NCBI GenBank assembly: GCA_003446605.1
Contig: DMDF01000207.1
Coordinates: 1 to 13,304, forward strand
Length of the DNA stretch: 13,304 bases
Reading direction: 5' to 3'
From: Anaerolineaceae bacterium
GTDB taxonomy: Bacteria; Chloroflexota; Anaerolineae; Anaerolineales; Anaerolineaceae
Shown: in pieces, positions 1-7,684 of the stretch
Layout of the letters: each line of letters starts with the position of its first letter
Position numbering within the stretch: the stretch's first letter is position 1
Made by a program: the position numbers and the translations under genes
Notes under the pieces: model-generated
Seen by the model: the letters and a program-made list of their open reading frames with translations, nothing else
Database searches by the model: none
Told to the model about the DNA's origin: nothing

Positions 1-1888
1 AGGAGCCTATGTGTTATACAACCATATCCCTGCCAGTGCTGATCCACTGGGTCCTGAGAATATGTTAGGCTTTGTCAGTGGTTTACTAACAGGTACTCCC
101 AGTGTCATGACCGGACGCTGGATGGTGGTCTGTAAATCACCGTTAACCGGGGGTTGGGGTGATTCAAATTGCGGAGGCAATTTTTCACCCGCTATTAAAC
201 AATGTGGATATGATGGCATCTTTATTACGGGCACATCGCAAGAACCTGTATATCTTTACGTCGATAACAAGGGTGCAGAAATCCGATCTGCCGCACATAT
301 TTGGGGTGTGGATGCCATTGAATCAGAGAAAATACTACAAAAAGAGAATCACACAAAAAAGAAACCCAGCGTAGCCGTTATCGGAACATCGGGTGAAAAT
401 CTCTCTTTAATTTCAGGTATCTGTAATGATGGCGGTAGAATCGCAGCCCGCTCTGGTGTGGGAGCTGTGATGGGATCCAAAAGGTTAAAAGCGGTCGTGT
501 TAGCCGGAACAAAACCGACAGGTTGTTATGATCCAGCAGCGATGAAAGCGATCAGTAAGGAACTGGCGGTAAAGATACGCAAACAAAATGTCCCGGCAGT
601 TATGCACGGTAGTATCTTCCCGTTCATGGGTAAGGTAATGGGAGGCATGAAGAAAAGCGTTCCCATTGATGGCTTGTTAATGGGCATGCTCATGAAAAAA
701 TGGGGGACATCCATGACCAATGGATTGGGTATACCCACCGGCGATTCCCCTATCAAGAACTGGGCTGGATCAGCGGTTGACTACAATCGCCACTATTACA
801 AAAATATCAATCCAGATTATATTCTCGAACGAGAGACGAAAAAGTACCACTGCTATTCGTGCATTATTGGCTGCGGTGGTATATGTAATATGCAAGGCAT
901 TGGAAACAATGAATTCAGCGAATCGCATAAACCTGAGTACGAAACCTGTGCCGCGTTTGGGGGCTTGGTGATGAACAAAGACCTGGATTCCATTTTTTAT
1001 ATCAACGAGTTGCTCAATCGAGCCGGAATGGATAGCATCTCAGCCGGCAATACAGTGGCATTTGCACTGGAATGTTATGAAAAGGGGATTCTTACCAAAG
1101 ATATGACAGATGGTCTGGAATTGAAATGGGGAAATTCGCAAGCCATCGTTTCATTAATTAAAAAGATGATCGCTCGCGAAGGAATAGGTAATCTGCTGGC
1201 AGATGGGGTAAAAGTAGCCGCACAGAAACTAGGGCAATCCTCTTCCGAATTTGCCATTCACGCAGGAGGTCAGGAGCCTGGAATGCACGATTCACGCATG
1301 GATCCATTGTTGGGCGTCCATTACAGCGTTGATCCTACCCCGGGTCGCCATACAGTTGGGTCAGGGCAATATTATGACGTCCTTCGTTTATGGGAAAAAG
1401 TAAGCTGGGCGCCGAATCCTGGTTTTTATACGAAAGCAGATGAATATATTGCGTCAGAAACCATCGCGCTGAAAACGGTATCCGGTTCCTGCTATAAGGA
1501 ACTGGTCGACGGATCAGGTGGGTGTTTGTTTGCCATGATGTTGGGCACTCAACACTGGCAATTATTCGAATGGTTGAATGCAGCCACCGGCTGGAATAAA
1601 ACACCCGATGAATACATGGAAGTCGGGAAACGAATCCAAACATTGCGGCAAATGTTCAACATCAAGCATGCTGTGGATCCCTGGCAATTTCAGATGAACA
1701 AACGCATAGCAGGACACCCACCTTTGCAAGAAGGACCTTTGAAAGGGAAAAGTCTACCAATTGAGGACATGATGAGATTGCATTGGAAGCAATTTGGATG
1801 GGATGAAAAAACCGGGATACCTACCAATCTGACGATTTCGCAATTGGATTTGGACTCAATTATCGGAGAGCAAACTCACTATGTCTAA
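1..1888 (+). CDS. aor: Aldehyde ferredoxin oxidoreductase (tungsten-pterin), 5' end cut by the window
   Basis: Oxidises aldehydes to carboxylic acids with ferredoxin as acceptor, using a tungsten (or molybdenum) bis-pterin centre and one [4Fe-4S] cluster in the cytoplasm. The frame is already open at base 2 (G-A-Y before the GTG at 11). Those residues match the interior of the family N-terminal domain, so the true start lies upstream and about 35 residues are missing by comparison with Pyrococcus AOR. Numbering from the GTG, the cluster ligands are C281, C284 and C288 (CxxCxxxC), with the fourth at C505 in DGSGGC. The family pterin motif is DxxGLC, so L is replaced by G here. Pterin-binding stretches ARSGVGAVMGSKRLKAVV (about 148-165) and HDSRMDPLLGVHYSVDPTPG (about 425-444) are present. 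The active-site Glu (in PEYE) and His (in PGRHT) appear conserved. The end overlaps the ferredoxin gene by 8 nt. The aldehyde substrate cannot be inferred. Confidence 0.93.
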   Translation, partial: GAYVLYNHIPASADPLGPENMLGFVSGLLTGTPSVMTGRWMVVCKSPLTGGWGDSNCGGNFSPAIKQCGYDGIFITGTSQEPVYLYVDNKGAEIRSAAHIWGVDAIESEKILQKENHTKKKPSVAVIGTSGENLSLISGICNDGGRIAARSGVGAVMGSKRLKAVVLAGTKPTGCYDPAAMKAISKELAVKIRKQNVPAVMHGSIFPFMGKVMGGMKKSVPIDGLLMGMLMKKWGTSMTNGLGIPTGDSPIKNWAGSAVDYNRHYYKNINPDYILERETKKYHCYSCIIGCGGICNMQGIGNNEFSESHKPEYETCAAFGGLVMNKDLDSIFYINELLNRAGMDSISAGNTVAFALECYEKGILTKDMTDGLELKWGNSQAIVSLIKKMIAREGIGNLLADGVKVAAQKLGQSSSEFAIHAGGQEPGMHDSRMDPLLGVHYSVDPTPGRHTVGSGQYYDVLRLWEKVSWAPNPGFYTKADEYIASETIALKTVSGSCYKELVDGSGGCLFAMMLGTQHWQLFEWLNAATGWNKTPDEYMEVGKRIQTLRQMFNIKHAVDPWQFQMNKRIAGHPPLQEGPLKGKSLPIEDMMRLHWKQFGWDEKTGIPTNLTISQLDLDSIIGEQTHYV

Positions 1889-2120
1889 CAAAAGACCGTT
1901 TGTGAACTATGACGAATGCATGGCTTGCGGAGTTTGTGCTCAAGCCTGCCCGCTGGATTGTATTTCGTTAATTAAAAACGATATTGATGCTTATAAAAAA
2001 AACTATCCTGTCTTAACTTCGACTCAAACATGCACCGGTTGTGGTATTTGTGCCAGGTCATGTCCAATTGATGCAATTCAATTAAAGGAGGTTAATAAAA
2101 TAGAAACGATCCTTTCCTAA
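1881..2120 (+). CDS. Small 2x[4Fe-4S] ferredoxin, AOR electron partner
   Basis: A 79-residue bacterial-type dicluster ferredoxin. The first cluster motif is C13-x2-C16-x2-C19-x3-C23-P and the second is C51-x2-C54-x2-C57-x3-C61-P, with one additional cysteine at C27. It begins inside the last codons of the AOR gene (8-nt overlap, GGAGAG about 10 nt upstream), which suggests translational coupling and a one-to-one partnership. It most likely takes electrons from the AOR cluster and passes them to a soluble carrier or to the iron-sulfur proteins encoded next. It has no signal peptide, so it should be cytoplasmic. It resembles the ferredoxin-like small subunits found beside AOR-family enzymes, but whether it is a stable subunit or a free carrier cannot be read from the sequence. 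Confidence 0.9.
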   Translation: MSNKRPFVNYDECMACGVCAQACPLDCISLIKNDIDAYKKNYPVLTSTQTCTGCGICARSCPIDAIQLKEVNKIETILS

Positions 2121-2200
2121 TAATAGAGAGAAATCTTAATTCTTTGGTTTTACACGTTCCAGATTGGCATGTAAGAGTAAACCCTTATGGCAAAATGATC

Positions 2201-2207
2201 AGGAGGT
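2201..2207 (+). promoter_or_regulatory. Strong ribosome binding site for the 304-residue iron-sulfur protein
   Basis: AGGAGGT sits 6 nt before the ATG at 2214, a near-perfect match to the anti-Shine-Dalgarno sequence. It fixes this start and shows that the gene is translated independently after the 93-nt gap that follows the ferredoxin. Confidence 0.85.
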
Positions 2208-2213
2208 CATAAA

Positions 2214-3128
2214 ATGAGCCATTTTCACTATATCAAAGGTGAACGTCCGCAATTTCTTGGACTGGAGCAAAAGTCAGAATCTGTATCTTTTTTTCGCTAT
2301 TTGATGCACTACATCTACGGAGCGAATGAACCTGCAATCATTCGCCAGGCAAAAAATATTTGCGATGGAATTGAAGCTGCCACAACACCTGAAGAGCGCC
2401 AAAAAAAGATCAACCAATTTAAAACATTATCTTCAAGCAAGATGACCCAAAGCTTACCGCATGCTCTGGTGGTCAGTCACAATGCTTCTAAAAACGTAAT
2501 GGATTTTGCGTACAATGTAGAAGGACCCAGGGGTGCTCGCATAGCAGTGGGACCGTGTGTATGCCAGATCGCATTGAAAAAATATCCGAGTGGAGTGACT
2601 GAACCTGAAATCAAAGATATCACCTTGTTCTATGGCGCTGACATATACAATGATCTGGGTGCCGGTTATAAAGAGATTACAGCAGATGAAGCAAAACAGA
2701 TCCTCGATGAGTGTCATGAAAAAGGCTACGTTCATCAGGCTTTATATTGCTACAACTCCGGCGCTGGATTGTTTGTGATGTGCAATTGTGATGATCAAGC
2801 TTGCGGCGTTATAAGGGGATATAACCTATCCGGGGCAGGCACAGATAAGGGTCCTGAAATTTGCAGCCGGGATGAAACTAAATGCCTTGGAGTGGACGCA
2901 TGTGGAAAATGCGTTGAACGCTGTAGATTTCATGCAAGTTCGATCGTAGATGGTAAGGTAGTATTCGACCAATCAAAATGTATGGGCTGTGAAGTTTGTG
3001 TTGTCACCTGTAAAGGAAACGCACGTTCCATGCAGGAACGAGAAGATTATGAATTCGAAGATATCATGAGCAAGAAACTGCTTTTAGCCGGCAGATATGG
3101 TTATGAAGAACTGGAGGTGTTTGCATGA
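2214..3128 (+). CDS. Cysteine-rich iron-sulfur protein with C-terminal dicluster ferredoxin domain
   Basis: A 304-residue protein with two parts. The N-terminal and central region carries PCVCQIALKKY (C115, C117) and MCNCDDQAC (C190, C192, C197). The C-terminal region holds two ferredoxin-like motifs, C224-x5-C230-x2-C233-x3-C237 and C256-x2-C259-x2-C262-x3-C266. The first motif has an enlarged spacing (x5, normally x2) and neither is followed by the usual proline (R and K instead), so they may be unusual clusters. C217 is an additional cysteine. Similar proteins, with a CNC-type central motif before a ferredoxin tail, occur in many anaerobes, often annotated only as 4Fe-4S binding proteins. 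I cannot assign a reaction. It overlaps the next gene by 4 nt (ATGA). Inference: an electron-transfer or thiol-redox protein working with the AOR and the DUF362 protein. Confidence 0.85.
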   Translation: MSHFHYIKGERPQFLGLEQKSESVSFFRYLMHYIYGANEPAIIRQAKNICDGIEAATTPEERQKKINQFKTLSSSKMTQSLPHALVVSHNASKNVMDFAYNVEGPRGARIAVGPCVCQIALKKYPSGVTEPEIKDITLFYGADIYNDLGAGYKEITADEAKQILDECHEKGYVHQALYCYNSGAGLFVMCNCDDQACGVIRGYNLSGAGTDKGPEICSRDETKCLGVDACGKCVERCRFHASSIVDGKVVFDQSKCMGCEVCVVTCKGNARSMQEREDYEFEDIMSKKLLLAGRYGYEELEVFA

Positions 3129-3388
3129 AAGATAAGATTCAACAAGCGGGTTGTTTCGTTCTGTATATCCTGGCAATCTACCTATGGGTTACACGAGGTT
3201 TCTGGTATCTCTTTGCAGCCCTGTTTTTGCTGCATTTTGTTGAGCTATTCCTGAAAGGCTGGGCTGTTGGAAAGAGAGCAGGGAAATCTGCCTTCGTTAC
3301 TATCGTGATGACGCTTATGTGTGGTTTTACCTGGTGGCTGCCGCTTGAGAAAGCTCTGAATGAATCAAAAAGTGAGGTGAGAGAATAA
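3125..3388 (+). CDS. Small membrane protein, probably three transmembrane helices
   Basis: An 87-residue protein of unknown family. Hydrophobic stretches rich in aromatic residues lie at about 8-22, 26-44 and 55-73, separated by short basic loops (K44 to K54 contains several K and R). The C-terminus is acidic and polar (KSEVRE). It has no cysteine pair or haem-ligand pattern that would suggest a redox role of its own. Its start overlaps the previous stop (ATGA) and its stop overlaps the following start (TAATG), so all three genes must be co-translated. Inference: a membrane anchor or docking subunit that brings the neighbouring iron-sulfur and DUF362 proteins to the cytoplasmic membrane. The tight overlaps on both sides make a real gene very likely despite the small size. 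Confidence 0.75.
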   Translation: MKDKIQQAGCFVLYILAIYLWVTRGFWYLFAALFLLHFVELFLKGWAVGKRAGKSAFVTIVMTLMCGFTWWLPLEKALNESKSEVRE

Positions 3389-5031
3389 TGTGTAAAAACT
3401 TTGTGGTGATCAAAGAAGCAGCACCGATGGATTATCTCGTCGATTATGTCGCTTTACCTAAAAATTATGGCACGGATGCATATTACGCACGTGCAGACGT
3501 GAAAGAAATTCGGCGTACTGTATTTGAAGCACTTGATAAATTGAACGCCCTGATCGACCTCAAACAGCGGATTAGAAGAAGAAAGATCATCATTAAACCA
3601 AACCTGGTGGGAGTGTATCACAATAGTGGTTTTCGCAATGTAGATATGCCACAATCCACAGACCCCCGCGTTTTCGAAGCGATTGTGGATTACCTGACCA
3701 GGTTTTCAGACAAAATCACCATCGCGGAATCTGCTGGTGGTGGAATAGGCACAGGGAGTTATTTTAAAATCGCCGGGTATGACAAGATAGCAAAACGCTA
3801 TAACACTGACCTGGTTGTATTGGAAGAACAGCCTATTGATCGTTATATGCTCCCCAAAGCCAAAGTTATGAAAGAAATTTGTATCCCACGCTTGCTCAGT
3901 GAGGTAGTCCGTGGTGAAGCCTATTATGTATCGGTGCCGAAAATGAAAACAAACTTGTATACAGGCGTCACCCTCGGTTTTAAAAATGCTATGGGAACAC
4001 TGCCTGCGAATCTACGTTATCGTAATCATAATTACGATATCAATAAAAAACTGGTGGATCTGCTGTATCTATTTAAACCTGATCTCACCGTGATCGATGG
4101 AATTGTCGGCGCTGAAGGTTTAACACCTGGTCCTGTTGATCCTGTGGATATGCGCATGATTGTTGCCAGTAATAACAGCATCGAAGCAGATCGAATCACA
4201 ACCAAGATGATGGGGTTTGACCCGGAACAAAACGAATTAATAAAAGAAGCCGTCAGCAGAGGTTTTGGCGACCCAAACGTTGAAATTATTGGTACACCCA
4301 AAATTGTTAAATTTAGACCGGCTGACAAATCTCTTATGAGCGATCGTTTTAAGAGTAATTTCCCGAACGTTAAAATGTTGGTTGGATTAACCAAGAATAA
4401 CCCATTGACCATTAAAAGCATCGATGAAGTGACACCGCAAATGGTCAGGGAGATGGAACTTGCTTGCGGGGGAGGATGTTTGCCAGCAATGGCGCAAGTG
4501 TTTGAAATGTACCTTTATACCAAGAAACCAAGCGATACAAGCTTTGCGCTGGTTATTCTTTACGGTGAGGGGGTGTTGATTGATGATAAACGCTATTACT
4601 TTGATTCAGAAGGAAAAGTATATGATATTGATACAATTCAAGCTCTTCCCATGAAAAAATATGCGATTGGTGAATGTGCACGCGCAATGGATGGGAAAGT
4701 GGATTCGTTCACCGGAGGATGCTGCGATATTTCCGCCTGCACCTTTGGAATTGGAAAGGTCACCGGTCTTTCCGTGCCGCAAATGTCGCTCTCGAATAAA
4801 GGTTTATTTAGTTTGATTTCATCTGTTCTCACGACATACCGAACAAAAAGGCGCTGGGTAAAACAAGGGGAGTATGTTGATGTACCTTACAAACAGGAAG
4901 ACTTTGATAAGATTTTCCCAATACCGGAATTAACACCAGAACAGGTACAAATGGATCATATTGAATGGCCTTTCCCCAAAATGACAAGGGATGAAATTAA
5001 ACAAAATCTAAAAGCCGTAAAATTGATGTAA
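3388..5031 (+). CDS. DUF362-family protein with a cysteine-bearing C-terminal extension
   Basis: A 547-residue protein. Residues about 65-300 match the DUF362 fold: IIIKPNLVG near 68-76, the AESAGGG stretch, VSVPKMKTN followed by GVTLGFKNAMG, and the VIDGIVGAEG segment. This family is common in anaerobes, often fused to ferredoxin domains, and its chemistry is not established. Instead of a standard ferredoxin tail there is a region of about 240 residues with scattered cysteines: C360 and C364 (ACGGGC), C430 (GEC), C445, C446 and C451 (GGCCDISAC). These could bind a cluster or metal. The start chosen is the ATG at 3388, which has GAGGTGA 8 nt upstream and a TAATG junction with the membrane protein. 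A later ATG at 3427 has only a weak site. It is the last gene of the plus-strand operon. Confidence 0.85.
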   Translation: MCKNFVVIKEAAPMDYLVDYVALPKNYGTDAYYARADVKEIRRTVFEALDKLNALIDLKQRIRRRKIIIKPNLVGVYHNSGFRNVDMPQSTDPRVFEAIVDYLTRFSDKITIAESAGGGIGTGSYFKIAGYDKIAKRYNTDLVVLEEQPIDRYMLPKAKVMKEICIPRLLSEVVRGEAYYVSVPKMKTNLYTGVTLGFKNAMGTLPANLRYRNHNYDINKKLVDLLYLFKPDLTVIDGIVGAEGLTPGPVDPVDMRMIVASNNSIEADRITTKMMGFDPEQNELIKEAVSRGFGDPNVEIIGTPKIVKFRPADKSLMSDRFKSNFPNVKMLVGLTKNNPLTIKSIDEVTPQMVREMELACGGGCLPAMAQVFEMYLYTKKPSDTSFALVILYGEGVLIDDKRYYFDSEGKVYDIDTIQALPMKKYAIGECARAMDGKVDSFTGGCCDISACTFGIGKVTGLSVPQMSLSNKGLFSLISSVLTTYRTKRRWVKQGEYVDVPYKQEDFDKIFPIPELTPEQVQMDHIEWPFPKMTRDEIKQNLKAVKLM

Positions 5032-5049
5032 AGAAAGGCACGCACAATA

Positions 5050-5117
5050 TATTGGTGAGTCACAACGTTCCTGTTGAGCACTAAACCACAATAAGAATGT
5101 AGAATGACTCACCAATA
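5050..5117. repeat. Perfect 13-bp inverted repeat spaced by 42 nt
   Basis: The left arm TATTGGTGAGTCA (5050-5062) is the exact reverse complement of the right arm TGACTCACCAATA (5105-5117). Each arm also contains a near-palindrome (TGAGTCA / TGACTCA). It begins 18 nt after the DUF362 stop codon. The large loop and the absence of a following T-run argue against an ordinary intrinsic terminator. A miniature inverted-repeat element, a protein-binding pair of sites or a cruciform would fit equally well. No clear target-site duplication is visible. Confidence 0.6.
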
Positions 5118-5217
5118 CTATTTCCATCTAGCGCGCGTATTAATTAAAGAGGATGAATCCAATTCTGATATTCTTGGAGCAATTAATGAGGTCATTTATC
5201 CAAGCATATCCATTTAG
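5104..5217 (+). CDS. Possible small ORF, 37 codons, unrecognised
   Basis: ATG at 5104 opens a 37-codon frame ending at TAG (5215-5217). The product begins MTHQYYFHLARVLIKEDESN and ends in YPSISI. The composition is protein-like: aromatic and basic at first, then an acidic patch, then a hydrophobic end. No good Shine-Dalgarno sequence precedes the ATG, and the start lies within the right arm of the inverted repeat, so it may be chance or a remnant. I recognise no family. Confidence 0.22.
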   Translation: MTHQYYFHLARVLIKEDESNSDILGAINEVIYPSISI

Positions 5218-5224
5218 AAAACAG

Positions 5225-5253
5225 GTTCTTTCCATCAGCCAAAAACAAAGAAC
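5225..5253 (-). terminator. Weak hairpin downstream of the FGGY kinase gene
   Basis: GTTCTTT (5225-5231) and AAAGAAC (5247-5253) form a perfect 7-bp stem with a 15-nt loop. Read on the minus strand it lies about 30 nt after the kinase stop and is followed by a pyrimidine-rich CTGTTTTCT. The stem is low in GC, so at best this is a weak intrinsic terminator for the minus-strand operon. Confidence 0.25.
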
Positions 5254-5282
5254 AGGATTGTATCCTTCTATATATCTCTGAT

Positions 5283-6791
5283 TCACAATTCATGCATCAA
5301 ATCACGTGTAGAAGAGTACAGCTGCGCGAACCGCTTACGGTATGGCTGATACAGAGCATTTCGTTCTTCGTCTGGAACAAAAAAAGTATCCGGTCTAATC
5401 AAATCAGAGAGATCAGAAAAGCTATGGAAGTGACCGCAACCTAAGCCAGCCATCAGGGCATCCCCAAACGAAGCACCGATATTGACCGCGGCGCGGTGAA
5501 TGACCTGCCCACTCACATCCGCAATGATTTGCAACCAGAGCAAATTTTGAGAACCTCCCCCCACAGCCATGATCTTCTTCAACGGAAGATTATGTTCCTG
5601 CAGAATATCAAAATGCTGGGCAATACTGTACGCAACACCTTCAAGCGCCGAGCGGTATAAATGCTGCCGTGTGTGATTCAATTTCAGTCCAAAGATCATG
5701 CCCTTCGCAAAGGGGTCATTCAAGGGGGTACGTTCCCCTGCGAAATAAGGAAGTGTGATGAGCCCATCAGAACCTGGAGCGATCTCATAAAGACCATCCA
5801 GCATGATCTCGTACGCATTGCGATCCGTTCTTTCCTGTTCCTGCAACGCATCAAAAAATAGGTGATCACGATACCAACGCGTGAGGGTTCCAGCAGTATT
5901 CGTCCCGGCTGAAACACTGTACGTTCCGGGGATAATAAAAGCATCATGCCAGATACGTTCGTCAATGACCTCATGATCAGAACAATAGATCATATAGCAG
6001 GAAGACCCGATCATAATCATCATATCTCCTGGTTGGAAAATACCGGTGCTGATCGCTTCGGCGCCCGCATCATCTGTTCCCGTCAGTACCGGGGTACCTT
6101 CTGCCAACCCTGTCTGTTTGGCAGCAACAGCGGTGACCGTACCCACCACCTCGGTGGTTTCGCGACACAGTGCCAGTTGATCGGGGCGGCAGAATAACAT
6201 GACCGCTTCTTCATCAACAGTACCGTCACTTCTATAGGCTGGTGCAAAGGTATTGATCAGATATTTATCAATAAAGTATTCTCCTGTTAGTTTTGCAGTC
6301 AGATATGAGGTTGCCGTGAGGAACTTAAACGTACGTTCATAAACATCAGGTTCATTATTTTTTACCCATAATATTTTAGGGGCTACATCAGAGGAACAGA
6401 TAGGGCGACCAAAATACTTTTCTATATTTTGCGGTCCGTAGAGTTCTGTCAGGGTTGCCATCTCTTTATCTGCGCGGGCATCGATCCCGTACAGAATCGC
6501 CTTGCGCAGGGGATTGCAGTTTTCATCCACCGGTAAACAATCTGCCCCAAGAGCACTGGAACCAACACAAGCAATGTGAGAGGGGTCTATCCCCGAATCG
6601 GTGATGAGCGTATTGGATAGCTTGCAAAAATTTCCCCACCATTCGGTTTCCGCATCATGTTCGAAAAATTGTGGCTCCGGGTTTTCCAAGGTATTCGGGA
6701 CTCTATATGAAGCGATAATCTTACAATTCTCATCAATGAGAACACCTTTGCTCTCATAGGTACCAATATCAATTCCCATAAAATATTTCAT
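5283..6791 (-). CDS. FGGY-family carbohydrate kinase (xylulokinase-like)
   Basis: A 502-residue ATP-dependent sugar kinase of normal family length. The N-terminal nucleotide-fold motif is GIDIGTYESKGVL (D8; S14 and K15 at the phosphate-binding turn). The catalytic base is expected at D240 in TGTDDAGAEA, equivalent to the Asp of GGGDNAAGA in xylulokinase. The C-terminal FGGY domain contains AVGGGSQN near 410 and GASFGDALMAGLG beyond it. The substrate cannot be named: the expected sugar-contact segment (ILYGIDARAD) departs from the WNDQR-type stretch of true xylulokinases. It is the last gene of the minus-strand block, 55 nt after the SgcQ-like gene. E. coli frl uses a PfkB-type kinase (FrlD), so this kinase is extra to that pathway or serves the attached module. 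GGAG lies rather far (about 14 nt) before the ATG, so translation initiation may be modest. Confidence 0.9.
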   Translation of the reverse strand: MKYFMGIDIGTYESKGVLIDENCKIIASYRVPNTLENPEPQFFEHDAETEWWGNFCKLSNTLITDSGIDPSHIACVGSSALGADCLPVDENCNPLRKAILYGIDARADKEMATLTELYGPQNIEKYFGRPICSSDVAPKILWVKNNEPDVYERTFKFLTATSYLTAKLTGEYFIDKYLINTFAPAYRSDGTVDEEAVMLFCRPDQLALCRETTEVVGTVTAVAAKQTGLAEGTPVLTGTDDAGAEAISTGIFQPGDMMIMIGSSCYMIYCSDHEVIDERIWHDAFIIPGTYSVSAGTNTAGTLTRWYRDHLFFDALQEQERTDRNAYEIMLDGLYEIAPGSDGLITLPYFAGERTPLNDPFAKGMIFGLKLNHTRQHLYRSALEGVAYSIAQHFDILQEHNLPLKKIMAVGGGSQNLLWLQIIADVSGQVIHRAAVNIGASFGDALMAGLGCGHFHSFSDLSDLIRPDTFFVPDEERNALYQPYRKRFAQLYSSTRDLMHEL

Positions 6792-6846
6792 GACCGCTTA
6801 TCAACTCCGACTCAACTCACTGACAGAACTTAGGCACTCAATTGTC

Positions 6847-7656
6847 TTAGTTTTTCCTCAGTTCTTTCACACGATCCATAAATGCTTTAACTCGCTCCAG
6901 GTCAACATGGTTTTCAAATTTCCCATCTTTCTTGAAAGTAGTTGCCACCACCGCACCATCACAAATGGAAAGAATGTCAGCAATATTGTCGATATTGCAC
7001 CCGGTATTCGCGAAAACCGGGGTTTGTGACGCAACCTCTTTCACACGGGAAAACAGCTCCAAACCAGCAGCACTACCCGCGCTCTCACCGGATACACACA
7101 ATCCATCAGGAGCGCATTTGAAAATCATGGAGCGGGCTATGGCTTGGATATCCCGATCATTGATATAGACATCTGATTCTTGATTCACAAAATAGAGCAG
7201 TCGCAAGTCGAATAAGTTTAGGTCATGCTTGCGGCGCAATGTTTTCGAAACATCCGTATTTTGGACCCCACCATCGCCAACATACGCTCCAGTGAACGTT
7301 CCGCGAGCAAAGCGAGCACCGGTAGCAGCCGCCAGCTCAATGGTTGCCTGTGCATCAGAAATGACATCCACACCGAAAGGAATGCGGAGGTCAGACATCA
7401 GCTCACCGATCACACGTGCCATCGCAGAAACGGTGACAAGGGAAATGGCGCGTTGGTAAGGCAAACTGAATTCATTGGAGAAAATAATGCCATCCACCCC
7501 GCCATCCTGAAGGTTGTGCAGATCCTGTCTTGCCATCCTTACAATTTCATTCATCGAATCCTGTGGTCCATAAAGAGGATCACCGGGCAGTGCATTGAGA
7601 TGCAGCATGGCAATGATAGGCTTTTCCGTTCTGAAAATATTGTTAATCCAGTTCAT
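6847..7656 (-). CDS. sgcQ: BtpA/SgcQ family TIM-barrel protein
   Basis: A 269-residue protein of the BtpA/SgcQ family, closest by recall to E. coli SgcQ of the sgc sugar operon rather than to cyanobacterial BtpA (photosystem I biogenesis). Shared features include TEKPIIAMLHLNALPGDP near the N-terminus, FSNEFSLPY (59-67), GELMSDLRIPFGVDV (84-98), FTGAY (121-125), VSGESAG (188-194) and ATTFKKDGKF (238-247). These resemble the phosphate-binding strand ends of a (beta/alpha)8 barrel. The reaction of SgcQ is not established. The location between a sugar kinase and YjbQ suggests action on a phosphorylated sugar or related metabolite, possibly as an aldolase or isomerase (inference). A good ribosome binding site (AGAGGG) precedes the start, and the gap to yjbQ is 28 nt. 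Confidence 0.88.
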   Translation of the reverse strand: MNWINNIFRTEKPIIAMLHLNALPGDPLYGPQDSMNEIVRMARQDLHNLQDGGVDGIIFSNEFSLPYQRAISLVTVSAMARVIGELMSDLRIPFGVDVISDAQATIELAAATGARFARGTFTGAYVGDGGVQNTDVSKTLRRKHDLNLFDLRLLYFVNQESDVYINDRDIQAIARSMIFKCAPDGLCVSGESAGSAAGLELFSRVKEVASQTPVFANTGCNIDNIADILSICDGAVVATTFKKDGKFENHVDLERVKAFMDRVKELRKN

Positions 7657-7684
7657 TCTTCCCTCTTCTGGTAATGATAACTAA

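Noticed and set aside
2149..2177. Possible promoter TTTACA-17 nt-TAAGAG in the gap after the ferredoxin gene
   Set aside because: The -35 is fair but the -10 matches only three of six consensus positions. All genes are on the same strand and could be served by an upstream promoter.
5153..5281. A 42-codon frame from ATG 5153 in the convergent gap
   Set aside because: The purine-rich AAAGAGG directly abuts the ATG, too close for initiation, and the composition is unlike a typical protein. The frame from 5104 in the same stretch is more protein-like, and even that is doubtful.
7225..7674. Long plus-strand frame opposite the SgcQ-like gene
   Set aside because: It is the antisense shadow of a well-supported coding gene and has no family-like content.
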